Part shown: positions 9,523 through 21,051 of the stretch, one piece after another
How the letters are laid out: every line of letters starts with the position of its first letter
How positions within the stretch are numbered: position 1 is the first letter of the stretch
Assembly (NCBI GenBank): GCA_013054445.1
Contig: JAAMPI010000493.1
Location: 1-35,041, forward strand
Length of the DNA: 35,041 nucleotides
From: Cudoniella acicularis
Taxonomy: Eukaryota; Ascomycota; Leotiomycetes; Helotiales; Helotiaceae
Reading direction: 5' to 3'
Translations under genes and position numbers: made by a program
The notes under the pieces: model-generated
Seen by the model: the letters and a program-made list of their open reading frames with translations, nothing else
Told to the model about the DNA's origin: nothing
Database searches by the model: none

Positions 9523-9999
9523 TCAGCCTAGCCTCTCCGACCATCGTGGCGAGATGAACTAGCGGTTATACGGATTAACAAGTAAACACACTTTGAGCGA
9601 AGGTTTCTGAAATCTGCCTCGTCGTAAAGCAATATCCCGAAAATCACGATCAGAAATCAGGTCAACGAGGGCTAGGCAGACTCTGAGTCGGGCGATGCAA
9701 TGAGTTCGATTGGCCGACAATGGAGAAAGTCCGACCAAATCAGACTGCCAATGCCTCGAGCTCAAACGAGGACTCTGGGAGCCAAGCTCAGGTTGAATCG
9801 GCCGTGAATGAGAAATGCAACGATAAGCTGTGAGAAAAACCAGTAGTTTTTGACTGTGTTAACAGACAAGCAACGAGGGAGGCCCAATTGCCACAAGTTA
9901 TTCAGCCTCACTATGAGTCACCATTACATGATCGCGTCCGCCTCGTTATAGAAAACCGCAAAGCAGGACAAGGCTGTAGAAGGGCGATCAAGGTGGTGC

Positions 10000-10013
10000 T
10001 AATCACGTGATTA
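10000..10013. repeat. Perfect 14-bp palindrome TAATCACGTGATTA
   Basis: Self-complementary over 14 bases and centred on an E-box-like CACGTG. CACGTG recurs at 10184-10189 and 10616-10621. It may be a bHLH-type site or a transposon remnant. Neither is shown. Confidence 0.5.
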
Positions 10014-10602
10014 TAGCCATTTGATAGTTTCGATATATACTAAGAATAAGAAAACAAAACAATTAGAGTTATTTATTATTAGAGTAAAGCTTTATGGCTA
10101 ATTTAAGACAGTTATTTTAATTTAGATTATTATAAAAGCCTTTTAATAATGATATGTGAGGAGGCGTTGGTAGGTAAAGAGGTCACGTGTTGGAGGAAAA
10201 GGATTCAGTTATAGAACTAATTTCTGGCCCCGAGGGGGTCTAGAGAAGCCCCCTTTTTATTAGCTATCTGCTTCTGATAAGGGGCCGGTGCTCAGGCCTA
10301 ATTAATAATAATCAATGGCATTATCCGACAACCCGTGCCACGTATCAAGCACCCAAAACTATGATCCTAGATGTCGGAGGTTTGCTACCGACACGGCCAC
10401 CCAAGCCAGGTGATAGACGCCACCTAGCAGGTAAGCGAACCACATCACATTTTCCTAAGAACGGCCTCGATATCGTATAACCGTCCGCTATCGTTCGTTT
10501 GTCCCTTAGTAGTCGTATCGATAGGTACCTTTAGCGATACTAGCTCGAGGAGAGATTTATAGAACATAGGATAGACTCTTATTTTCCTTAGCAGGGATAG
10601 TG

Positions 10603-10941
10603 TCACGAATGCTTATCACGTGCAGGCCCAGGTCCATTAAATGGAAAGACCTGCCATGGTTGAAAGAAAGGATCCTCCTTTTGGCTGAAGAAAAGCTCTC
10701 CAGGGGCTTTGGCAGCGTTTATTCCATAAGGTGTGACGACATTGATGGGTAATACCGAAGCTTGAAGACTGATATTGACCAGGTATCGGAATCTAAAGCT
10801 GCTATTTTGCAGATGAAAACGCTTATTTTGCGTCTTATTCACGAACATCGAAAACCAGGAACCGGATGAATAAATGGGAAGTATGACGGCGAGAAAGGAG
10901 CCCATAACCTGTATCAACAACTCCGAGCCCCTGGCTGACAC
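10603..10941 (-). other. Orphan open frame, possible gene remnant
   Basis: 112 codons with a hydrophobic start (SFLAVILPIYSSGSW), an N-glycosylation-like NKT/NSS pair, and a Pro/Phe-rich end (DPFFQPWQVFPFNGPGPA). The composition looks more protein-like than surrounding frames. The usable start is unclear, and no upstream exon joins it convincingly. It could be a decayed exon of a secreted or membrane protein, or random. Confidence 0.2.
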
Positions 10942-12294
10942 AAAGTTAGGCCTCTTTCACTGCGGCCGTTCCATCACAATCTGGAACCGCCCCTATGCTC
11001 GGAACACGAGGCTGCCAGAATTGACTCCTCAGGATCTTCTTGCCCCTCCTTTTCGCCAAGATAGCGATTTCAAGCACCCAGATCGGGTCTTTAGGAAGGA
11101 TTTGTTAAGCGAGTCAGGGGAAGAGCGGGGCTGAGATGCAGGGGGACTTCCCCAAAACTTCTGAGAAGCTTTTTTGAGGCAGCTTTATGCCACACTTTTC
11201 ACAACTACGCCCTTGTGGCTTAGATTCCAATTTCCAGCAGAAAATTGGAAAGTGGCGAAACCAATCCTTATTTATGCATTGTTGATTAATGGTAAGGGAG
11301 GAAAAAATACGAATTAGGCTTGTACAATTCGGAGCCCAAGACCTCGCCAAGTCCATCATACTCACATCGAAAGCGAGTTCTTCCCTCAGCCTCAAATATT
11401 GAGAGCAACTTTGTTAGAGATCTTGGTAGATAAAAAGATTCTAATTAACTGGTGCAATAGGCTACCTTGTGGGCTTTACATGACCACCACTGAAGCAAGG
11501 TATCTCTCCTTAATTCTTCTACAAAACATCAGTCAAGTCTGATAATATTTCTGGTTCGCTTCAGTCAGACCTAGCATCTTAATGCATTCTCGTAAGGAAG
11601 CTAGAGAGCCAAGTTTGGTAAGGTCGCTGGTGTGGATGAGGATGTCGACTAAGGGTATGGTGGATCTGGAGAGGGAATGTTTGTGTGTCTGAGATGATCA
11701 TTACGCGTATGGGAATGGTATCGGGGCCATGATTAAGAATTTTGTAAAGCGATTCGAGTGGATATCTTAAGATTTGTTGTTGGGCGAGTGTCTTTAGATT
11801 TAGCTTTTTTTTTTTCGAGTTGAATTTCGGATTCCCTCTTTTACGCCTTTTGACGAGCGCTTTGGGGGTCGGTGTTGAGGGAAAAGAAAAGGAAACAGGA
11901 AAGAATCCGAAAGATGCAGAGGTGTCATAAATATATCGAAATTTCAAATTTTAGACTTTGACTACCATGAAGCATACTTCATCCAAACTAGCAGATTACT
12001 TCATTACCGAACTACAACTCACGCGACCACAGGTTTTCAAGCTCGGTTCATGTTTGCCGCCTCGAAGCAGAAAACAACTTTCTACCTCGTCGTGACCCAT
12101 GGCTATGCGAACACAGGAACTATTTATGTACAGTACAAGGGTTGGCATGCGCTAGCCATCGGAATAAATCAAATCAAAAGTATGTCGACCTAGGTATCTT
12201 TTCAATTAAAACCTGTATTTTAATTCTCTATTTGTTTCAGTTCGGTGCTACTTTTCATTCAGGTAACTCCGAAGCTTAACGGCCCCACCTCGTC

Positions 12295-12302
12295 TATAAA
12301 TA
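12295..12302 (+). promoter_or_regulatory. TATA box of the gene at 12399
   Basis: TATAAATA, 97 bases upstream of the ATG. It is followed by a C/T/A-rich leader (CTACATATTTATCTATCTC ...), typical of fungal 5' UTRs. Confidence 0.6.
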
Positions 12303-12398
12303 GGGGTAAATAACCCCACTGTCAAAGCGCTCACTAGGCAACCAAAACCCCAACACGTCCACTTCACATCTACATATTTATCTATCTCTTTCAACACC

Positions 12399-14289
12399 AT
12401 GCAAGATGCAGTCCGACCAACCGCCCAGGCCTTCAAAGCAATATACGAGCGTGGTTACCACACCTGGTCTAACCTCCACCAAAAAACAATCACGGAAGCC
12501 TCGCCTCCATGGCTTGAATATCTCCTTCAACTCGAAACCGCATTCCCCCATCACCCCTCCTTTCCGGATAATCTTGCACTAGGCGCATCGTTTTCAAACA
12601 CCGTGAATGCAAAAGGGATATCTGCATGGAATACCGGCACCTCGCCAGGAAATTGCGATTTACCGCCTTTTGAGCGGGAATTTCGCATCCCAGTCGCCTC
12701 AGATCGTCCTGTTGTTATCGAAATTGAAGATCTGAAACCGGATTCGGTTGTATTTTCTAGATGTCTTGGTGAGGAGGGTAATGATCATGTTGCTTTGTTG
12801 ATACTTGCTTGGACTTATGTGCTTTCTGCAAGATGGGCAGAGATTATTCCAGGGGTGTTGGGGCCAGAGTATACTTCTTGGGAGGCCGGTTGGGAAGAGG
12901 AGGGTAAAGCAGATGAAAGTGAGCGAGCTTTTACAGCCATAACGACTGTGGATCTGGGCGATATTGACGACGACGCCGCGAGATGGTGGTCAGCGGTCCT
13001 GGCTGTTGAAGGAGGTTGGAAAGCATGTATACAAAACGAGAAGGGTCATATTTTGCACTCACCCTGGTACACAAAGCTCATCTCAGAACACCGCTTTATA
13101 CTTTCCCGCAGCCTTAAATGTAGCCTACCTCAAACTCAATACCACGCAGCATCATTCACGACCGCTTTACACTATCTCTCCTCCTACTGCGACTTTCACC
13201 AAGTAGTTGAACAAAGCCACGCCGCCCTAGCCTCAACATTACTTCTCCCCGTCGCTTCATACGACAACAGTACAGTCCGTCTACCAACTCCACGCCTAGC
13301 CCACCTAAAATCACCATCCACCCATCCAACCGTCCCCCAAACCAAAAAATTCAGACCGTGGCACACAAACCTCCCCCAACTCGACAAACTCCTGACACTC
13401 AGCTGCAACGCTACTGGGACCAAAAGCCTCCTAACAAGCATTTTCTACTCTCCCTCCATACCTTGCAATACCAGCGGCGCCTTCCTTCGTGGCACTTTCG
13501 CATTTCTCAGCTCGGATTTGATGCAAGACCAACATCTCCTCCTTCTCACGTTGGCCAAAAGAGACCCAGCATTATCATTTCTCTGGTTCGGTGCCTTCCT
13601 AACAGGCACACACAAAAAAAGCACTACAAGAAGGGCGCCAAAGCTGGTGGAAAATAGACCTTCATACAGCTGCTTGGACTGGAACACTCATGTCTTTTAT
13701 ACAAGAACCTATTTCCCAAGTTCCGCTTGATAAGGCAGAAATTTCCCGCGCAGATGAGGCGAGATTGTTGTATCTATGTCATGAGCAAAGTTACACGATC
13801 ACGCCGCTGTTTCCGTGGGAGCCATTCGGTTCCACAGCGTTGACAGATGTTAACATCGACGTTCGTCAACATGCACGCTGTGGAACTAGCCATGGGCTCG
13901 AATACGCCGGCTTGAGCTGGCGCTGTCGTGATACTCACCCCACCTCTACTACTTATTTTCCAAGAATCCCAATCCCTTCGCGCGCTAAGAATGGACTCCC
14001 AGTGTTAACAGAGACCACAAATATCTCCATCCCTTACGAAAAACTCGACGAAGACGAAGATGACGAGAATTCAGAAATGGTAACAAGAAATATCTTCACC
14101 TGGCTACGTGACGAAGACGGTTTTCCTATCGCGGAAAGGGCTATTCGTGAACATGACTGGATTGACAATTTAACCGATGACGACGACGACAATGATGAAC
14201 CGGTTACAGGCCATGCGAAGTCATCAGTTGGAGGCAATTTGCATGGCTGGCTATTGAAAACGATGACTGGACGGTGTAATTCGCTGTGA
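12399..14289 (+). CDS. Conserved ascomycete protein of unknown function, interrupted by a +1 frameshift
   Basis: One unspliced reading frame runs from 12399. It has ALLILAWTYVLSARWAEIIPG, then RWWSAVLAVEGGWKA, SPW, and an Asp-flanked Cys/Leu-rich middle. After the A7 run at 13614-13620 the original frame turns into unrelated sequence and stops at 13730. From 13621 the +1 frame continues sensibly: QEGRQSWWKIDLHTAAWTGT, then MSFIQEP, SRADEARLLYL, LFPWEPFG, and a very acidic tail with RNIFTWLRDEDGFPIAERAI, to the stop at 14289. Both halves match parts of a fungal protein family I recall as conserved but uncharacterised, with no catalytic motif that I can name. Full length would be about 629 codons. 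One extra A in the homopolymer explains the break. Whether it is a sequencing error, a recent null allele or frameshifting cannot be decided here. Confidence 0.75.
13614..13620 (+). other. A7 homopolymer frameshift site
   Basis: CACAC is followed by seven A and then GCACTAC. The upstream frame enters this run, and the meaningful downstream frame leaves it shifted by one base. A run of six A would keep a single continuous frame. Confidence 0.75.
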
Positions 14290-15659
14290 GGGAGAAGGAG
14301 GAGGAATTAAAAGCGGATGAGAGGGGAAGAAAACGTGGTACACCAACCAGTGCGGAATAGAATTTGTGACGCACGAGCGAGACTGTCATATAGGATATCT
14401 ATTAAAATACGAGTTAAAAACTAACAACAAATTATTTTCTTATAAAAATATTAACTGTTGATACCGAATTTTCGCCTATTTATTGCCTGGGCTTTTCTTT
14501 GTAAATTCGAGCTAGTTTTGGTGTTCCCAAAATGCGTCACGAATTCTCAAAACTGATGATAAGGCTTTTTGATACCTTTATCTTAAAACTCTCTAAATTT
14601 TATTATCATTAAAGAATTCTAGCTCGAGATATTAGTAAATAAACATTTTTTTTTCCCTAATAGTTTGTCTTATAAAACAGGAGTTTAGCTTATTTGCCCA
14701 TAGTAAAGCGGAAAGTTAGATAAACATAATTTCTAAGATGTTATGAGTTAGAATAGAGTCTTAGGTGCAATTTTATGTATTTTAGAAAGAACTTTACTTT
14801 GTAATTATTTAATAATATATTCTCTAAGATAGTGATTTTTGGTTGGGGCTTTGGCCAGGGCATGTCCCGGGTACACGAATAACGAGCCTGGCTGCAGAAG
14901 TCTGTATCTTATAGGGCATTTTACTAGTAAATCGAAAATCGAAAACTTTAAAAACATAGTTAATAGGTAGTATCTTTACCTTCTAAAACTCGCGATTATT
15001 TATATCATAAACTATAATTGTTTATAGTTATTTTATAATTTTAAAGTGATCGCGATAAGTTTAGCTTTTAGAAGCCTAAAGGTGGGTTCGCGAAGCCTAA
15101 AAATTGGTTAAAAATGCCCTGTAAGATACAGACTTATGACCCCAGGCTCGTAACTTTACAGCGCTTTCCATAATCCGCACGGGCCTCCTGGGCACACACC
15201 TGGTTATAAATTTTGACTTTTCCCCTAGAGATTTTTATTCAAAATAAATTATACTGGAAGAAAGGTAAATACCTAGAGATAGTAAATATATAGTTTTTAA
15301 GTCGTACAAGCTTATTATAGCTGAATAATTATAGGATCTTTATACGTGAGGAGTATTAGCGCACGAAAAGAGTTAGGGGGAGTCCCGCGCTAATTTACGG
15401 CGATTATTGAAAGCAGTGTAGTCCCTACCCCACAACCTTTCCCAGAATCGTGGCTGTGCAAAAATACAGCCTCATTCGCACCTCCCATCATTTCCTACCT
15501 CTCCCAACTTTGCTACCTTTAAAACTAAATACATGATTCCAACTATTTCATTCTCTTGTCAAGCCTCAACAGACCACTCATCTGTGATCAATCACATCTC
15601 AAGGGTTGTGCACATATCGCGGAGGGGCCTAGACAGCCTAGAGAGTTGAGATCCCCAAG
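14290..15659. other. AT-rich intergenic region with a MITE
   Basis: Strongly AT-rich from about 14390 to 15350, with only stop-dense frames. A MITE lies at 14880-15152. AT enrichment may reflect old transposon DNA, possibly affected by RIP; this was not measured. The final 200 bases form the promoter and leader of the NACHT gene. Confidence 0.6.
14880..15152. mobile_element. MITE, about 270 bp, with imperfect 41-bp terminal inverted repeats
   Basis: The left arm has CGAGCCTGG, then AAGTCTGTATCTTATAGGGC, then ATTTT. The reverse complement of the right arm has CGAGCCTGG, then TAAGTCTGTATCTTACAGGG, then CATTTTT. The arms agree at most of about 41 positions. TA dinucleotides lie at each border (14880-14881 and 15151-15152), although the first element base differs between ends. 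The interior is very AT-rich without coding capacity. It lies about 500 bp upstream of the NACHT gene. Confidence 0.75.
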
Positions 15660-18600
15660 ATGGACCCGATTACTGCATTCTCTGTAGCGGGCACTGTCAT
15701 TCAATTCGTCGACTTTGGAAGCGAATTATTATCTGGAGCTCATGAGATCTACAAATCCACCGCTGGATCGCTGACCGTGAACGAAGAATTGGAACTTGTT
15801 ACCGCAGACTTCAGGGCTGTCGTGCTCAGGCTCGAGCACCTTGCACCTCACTCGGAGGATGCACGGACACCAGAAAATCACCAGTTCCAGCAAGGAATGG
15901 TCAAAATATGCGATGAAGCAAAAGTCCTCGCCACAGACGTAATCAATCGACTTGAAGAATTTAAATTAAAGGCCAATGTCAAAGGTCATAAACTCATCTG
16001 GGCCAGTCTCTTTCAGGCAGTGAAGATTGCTTGGTCTAAGGATGAGCTGGATTCTGTTGTCAAAAGACTGGAAAGTCTCAAGAGTGCCCTGCAGAACCGA
16101 GTTCTATTAGCCCTAAGGTCAGTTTTAAATGCATCATGACAATCTCTAAGCTAACTTTACACCAGTGAAAAGATGGAGCTCCATTCAATCCAAATGTCCG
16201 AAAGATTTAACAGTCTCGACCGACAGACCCAGCAAATAATCTCTGCCCTCGTCAACGGTCAAAATATCACCAGAAATCAGGGATCTGACGAAGCTGTAAG
16301 AACCACCGCTGCCCTCAGTCAAATTTTATGCAGATTCCGAGTCGAGAATTATGAAGAGCATCGAAAGACCCGTGCTATGATAGTTGGAATTGACAAAGGA
16401 AATATCATCCCAAATATAGAACTCTTAGATGTCCCACCCGACGAAGAAATCCAGCTCAGAAAACAAGTAGGAACGCGGGTCTTACAAAGTCTACATTTCT
16501 CGACTATGGATTATCGAATCGAACAAATTGCAGAAGCCCACCGCTCAACTTTCAACTGGATATTCAATGAAGAAGCTAGTAATCAACACCACTGGTCGAA
16601 CTTCTCCGAATGGCTTCAGACTGGTGAAGGCGTGTATTGGATGAAAGGCAAAGCAGGTTCTGGGAAATCTACCTTACTGAAGTACATCTACGAGGATCCC
16701 AGAACTTTTCAACTGCTCAGTGCTTGGGCAGGGACCACACCTTTATATCTCAGCTCCTTTTTCTTTTGGGCCGCTGGGAGTCCCGAACAAAAGTCGTTTA
16801 CTGGTTTATTGAGAGGACTCTTATTCGAAATTCTCAATCAGCAACCCGAGCTCATACCGATCGCATTGCCCCAATCCTGGGCCCGAACTTATTCCCATAT
16901 AGTGGGTGATAAAGCGGGAATCCTAAATGGGGCTCTCAGTTTACGGATGCTCAAGGAGGCGTTCACGCTTCTTATGACCCAACATATCGTCCAGTTCAAG
17001 CTATGTCTCTTCGTCGACGGACTCGATGAATTCGATGGTGACCACGAGGAGATGGCTGAATTTTTCAAGACTTCAACTTCCCCGTTTTTGAAAGTATGTC
17101 TGTCTAGTAGACCTTGGGTGGTTTTTGAGGATTGCTTTAGGGACTCTCCAGGATTGCAACTTCAGGATCTAACGCGGCCTGACATCGAGCAGTATGTAGG
17201 CGACGTGCTGATCCGCCATACTGCATTTCAAAGGCTATCTACAAAAGAACCAGACTCCACTAGCACCATAGTCGAAGAAATTACGGAGAGGGCTGAAGGG
17301 GTGTTCCTGTGGGTGTTTTTGGTCGTCAAATCTCTCCTCAACGGTATTCGGAACCAGGATGCCATGTCGGATCTACAGCGCCGTTTACTTGAGCTACCCA
17401 GAGAGCTTGAGCCTCTGTACAATCACTTTGTTGGATGCATCGAACCTATTTATCACCCATGGGCTTCCATGGCTTTCCAGGTAGTACGAGCCTCTCAGGA
17501 ATCTGATCTTAAACCAAAAAGTCCTTGTTCAATCCTAGGCCTGTATCTGGCAATAAACGGGGATCTCGACCTAAAGACGGTAAAACACTGGACACGCTCT
17601 CATATCCTCTCCGAGTGTCGCCGTGCATCAGTTCAATTAACAGCGCGCTGTATGGGGCTGTTGGAGACCGGAAAGTCGCCTGATGGATTTATGTTCAGCG
17701 GTCCGAGAGTCAACTATATTCATCGAACAGCAAAGGATTATCTTGCGAAGCCAGAGGTATGGCAAACTTTTATCCGCCATACCGAAGGCACGTTTAATCC
17801 AGATGTGGCAATTGCAAAATCATGCGTTCTTCAGCTTGGAATTATTTCTTCTCAACCAGCACACCCACAACATTGGAAATGGTCTCGGGATATTGCAATA
17901 AATGCAGTGTTCCACACATCTTCTGCAGAACGTACATCTAATAAGGTTCCCCAAGGAACTTTAGATGATCTTGATCAGTTAATGTGCACGATCCGTAGCA
18001 CTAGTGAGAGCGAATTTTCCGCCACGAATTGGACCATCTGTCTCACAACTATCGACGACAAGACCTGCTACCAAACCTCGCCTTTTCTCAAGCTGGCGAT
18101 TTGCTTTGGCCTGACGGAATATATTCGATGTAAGCGGAACGAGATAGAGACTCTTATCCAAGGCCCATTACAAGGCACTGATTCCAACCTCCTTTGTTAC
18201 GCTATTCCGACGGGGCGGTCCCGCTTCGAAACTGTTCAACCGTCAATGGTTGATGTTCTTCTTGCAGCGGGCGCCAATCCTAATTCTCCAGGCCATCATG
18301 GGGAGAGTGCTTGGCGTGCGGCACTTCGTTATGCTCATGGACTAGGCGATTCTCAAATGCGGAATAATACGAAGGTGATATTAAAGGCTTTTCAGATCCT
18401 CACGCTCATGCTGGGTTCTGGAGCTGATCCTAGAGAAGCTATCAAAGTGGCTGATTCGTGCTGCTTGATCAATGCTTCTGAGAGGACCTTCACAGTAGAA
18501 GACTTCCTCATTGAAATGAGAAAGAGTCAAATTTGGGTTGGCAGCCTCGAGCCTCCAGAGCTCACTGCTCTCTCCGTAGCTATTAAGAGTGCATTTGAAT

Positions 18601-18704
18601 GTAAGGGCGCAAGGGGGGCAAGCGACTCAAAAAAGCCAAAAAGGAGGCTTGTTCGAAATTGGTTAAAGGTGCTCGTTCGAGAGAAAGCTTTACCGAAGAG
18701 GTGA
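15660..18704 (+). CDS. NACHT-domain STAND protein (fungal NLR-like)
   Basis: Two exons, 15660-16117 and 16166-18704, joined across a 48-bp GT-AG intron with branch site GCTAAC, giving 998 aa. Residues 1-150 form a helical N-terminal domain opening MDPITAFSVAGTVIQFVDFG, the pattern of fungal STAND N-terminal domains (SesA/NACHT_N-like; exact family needs a profile search). The NACHT NTPase has Walker A GKAGSGKS at 314-321 and Walker B LCLFVDGLDEFDGD at 432-445. After it, about 555-700, come ELPRELEPLYNHFV and VNYIHRTAKDYL, matching the winged-helix-like DUF7791 segment common after fungal NACHT domains. The C-terminus holds at least one degenerate ankyrin-like unit (VDVLLAAGANPNSPGHHGES at about 848-867). 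There is no extended WD40, TPR or ankyrin array, so the sensor region is short. Family knowledge: such proteins sense self/non-self cues and trigger cell death. The actual ligand and output are unknown. Confidence 0.9.
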
Positions 18705-20383
18705 AAGTCATCATCTGAACCTAGAGTATCTAGAACAAAATCTCGACGAAGGATCCAGCTCTATCAGACAAACTTAGCAATGTTATTTCTGGAGAGGAAC
18801 CAGGGCCTTCTACTATTCTGTTGGCGACGGCTGAGGAAGCTGTAGCGAAGGAGGGGCTCGAGGATGAACTGGAGGCGGTAGAGGTGGGAAGGATAGTGGT
18901 GTTGGAATAAGTTGCGGCTGTATTGAAGGATGTGGTGTGGAGGATATGCTTCTGGTAGATGGGGCCCGTAGGCACAGACAGAAGGGGTGATGCTTATTGT
19001 CGATGGCGATGTAAATGTCTGGGATAGTGGGGTCGCCGTTTTCGACTGGGACGAGGACACTGTGTCTGTTTAGTTAGTGAGGTAAAAGGAATGAGGTTGG
19101 AGAAGGGGGAGGCGAAAGAAAACGGGAATGGAGAAAAAAGGACGTAGAACTAGAAATAATATAAGGGAGGGCTGAGCATCGCGGAGATAGCCGTGGCGAG
19201 AACAGAAACAAATACAAAAGAATGTAAATTGTATTATTTATTACTCATTCAAATGAGTGTAAGCCGCATAATAGCTAGATGCATGAACGAAGTTGCGATC
19301 GCAAACATCAAAATAAAGATAAGGAAATATAATAACACTTAAACTCGTATCTTCTAGGCACTGTGAGGTTGATAAAAAGGTAAAGGACAAAAATTAATAA
19401 TCTTCCCTCTGGCTTGCTAAGTAGGCATCGAAAGGGTGTATCCAAAGTGCGAAGTATCATGAAAGGAGCATAATCTTCAAGCAATGTCTCAATATGCGAA
19501 AATACGGGACGAAACATCCCACAGTCCGTGTCCTCTACTTCTTCTATGAAGTAACCTTGAAGTCAAAGAGACAGACAAACGGTCACGAATCACTAGATTC
19601 CCAGCACTCACCTCATCGTGTTTATTCTCAAAATGTACGCATGCTTAACAATTATCGAAATTTCGTTTTCGCTTCACGAAAACTTGCATTGCGCTAGATA
19701 ACTTCATGGTTTTGTTTGACTTGAAAATGCTATCTCGTGCAGTTTGTTTGAATTCTACTCTCAATGGGCTCATCATTCTGGTGAGGAGTGGTGGGGTAGA
19801 AATTATATATTATAGTGGTGAGACGAATCAGCAAAGGGCATCTGAGGAAAAGCACAACAGTGGCAGCGCCAGTCTACTGGCGCTTTTGAATGCGTTTTTG
19901 GTGTTTTCTGTCTCTACAAAATATTGGATCGCGGGTTGAGGGTCGACTCCTCTTGGCGCCCAAGGATTGCAAGTAGAAAAATAGCGAAAACTCCTAATAT
20001 TTCGCACAGGCAGAAAATGTATCTGGGAAAAAGTCGAATATCGACTTCCAGCGCTCTAACTCGGGGTGGCCGAGACAATACTTCTCGACTCAATTGGTAT
20101 CCTTACTGGGTGAAAGCAACACATTTGAAAGCAAAGCGAGGGCAGATTAAAATGAGCATTTGTCTTTCTCACTTGAGGATTTCTTTGAAACCCGGTTTTA
20201 GATGTACTCGAGTTGCGTCATAAAAACTGGACGAATATGTCTACCTAGGCATTTCGCCAACAAGATGATTTGAAATTGTGTTGTGTGGTGCGAAACTCAT
20301 GGAATTAATCCTATGATATCGTCTAAATCCTTTCCACGGTCAACACCGCCCCCAGTTCCACCCCGTACAAGCGCTCTTCCCGT
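18705..20383. other. Convergent intergenic region, no supportable gene
   Basis: Ser/Pro-rich minus-strand frames at 18730-19060 overlap one another, and none has a convincing start or splice. Plus-strand frames at 19494-20223 are short and featureless. A 20-base hairpin (AGCGCCAG TCTA CTGGCGCT) lies at 19865-19884. Confidence 0.5.
19865..19884. repeat. 8-bp-stem hairpin
   Basis: AGCGCCAG and CTGGCGCT are perfect complements separated by TCTA, followed by TTTT. It would fold in RNA of either strand. No function can be assigned in a eukaryotic intergenic region. Confidence 0.5.
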
Positions 20384-21051
20384 TTATAACTCGTTGTGCT
20401 CCTGTCCATCATCATCTGTGTCAGCAATTACGACCTTAACGGCCTCGGCGGCCTCAGCAATTTTGCTCTTCACGGCGGCCTTCACACCTTCTGTAGCTTT
20501 ATCTGCTACACTGGACGCGGGTTTCTCGATGATGCTTACGGGTGCTTCAACGCCCTGGATACCCATCAACTCCGTCTCGAAGACTGCGATGTATGGGTCA
20601 GTATCGGAACAATATATCTAGGATCTGCCACGTACTCAATGTGCTTCCAGCGGGAATTGGGCCCATATTCCTGTTTCCGTATCCGAACTCGGGTGGGATT
20701 GTCAATGTTCTTTTCTCGCCGATGCACATATCAAGGAGGTTATCATCCCATCTGCCATTGTCAGTTTCAATTGAGCTATGCGCAAGCTCCAATGTCAACC
20801 AACCCCTTGATGACGCTGCCCTTTCCAACAACAAAGTCTAACGGAGTGTTTCGGTCGTAGCTGGCATCGAATTGCTTGCCGCCATCTTGGAGAGTGCCTC
20901 GGTAGTGTACTGAAATCTTGTCGCCTTTCTGGGTTTTGCGCTCGCACTCGACAGCGCGAGTCACTTCGATCTTAACCTGTTCACCTTCTGCGGCGAGGAC
21001 AGTCGTGGCAACGGATGCCAAAGCGGCGATTGAGAGGGCGATGAAGCGCAT
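20384..21051 (-). CDS. FKBP-type peptidyl-prolyl cis-trans isomerase, ER-resident (FKBP2-like)
   Basis: Three exons, 21051-20804, 20751-20636 and 20583-20384, give 187 aa. Introns are 52 bp each. Residues 1-21 are a signal peptide ([20 protein letters not shown]). The FKBP domain covers about 27-127: [44 protein letters not shown] and FETEL. The ligand-pocket residues expected for the family are seen as Tyr50, Phe61, Asp62, Val80-Ile81, Trp84, Tyr106 and Phe123. The protein ends HNEL, an HDEL-like ER retention signal. It should speed prolyl isomerisation during folding of secreted proteins and bind FK506/rapamycin. Between the domain and HNEL lies an extra segment of about 60 residues (Ala/Lys/Val-rich, then DTDDDGQ), longer than in short FKBP2 proteins. 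Donors GTTGGT and GTACGT are acceptable fungal sites. Confidence 0.93.

Larger units (their letters stand above)
9523..12398. other. Long stretch without a supportable gene
   Basis: Contains a 14-bp palindrome (10000-10013), an AT-rich block at about 10020-10150, a GC-rich imperfect hairpin near 10225-10290 (GGCCCC ... GGGGCC), and a lone minus-strand open frame at 10603-10941 listed separately. Open frames at 11114-11395 and 11579-11947 (both minus) have no recognisable features. The last 400 bases are the promoter of the gene starting at 12399. Confidence 0.5.

Noticed and set aside
18730..19060. Overlapping Ser/Thr/Pro-rich minus-strand frames
   Set aside because: Three frames are open at once because the DNA is C/T-rich on that strand. 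None has a sound start, donor or recognisable domain.
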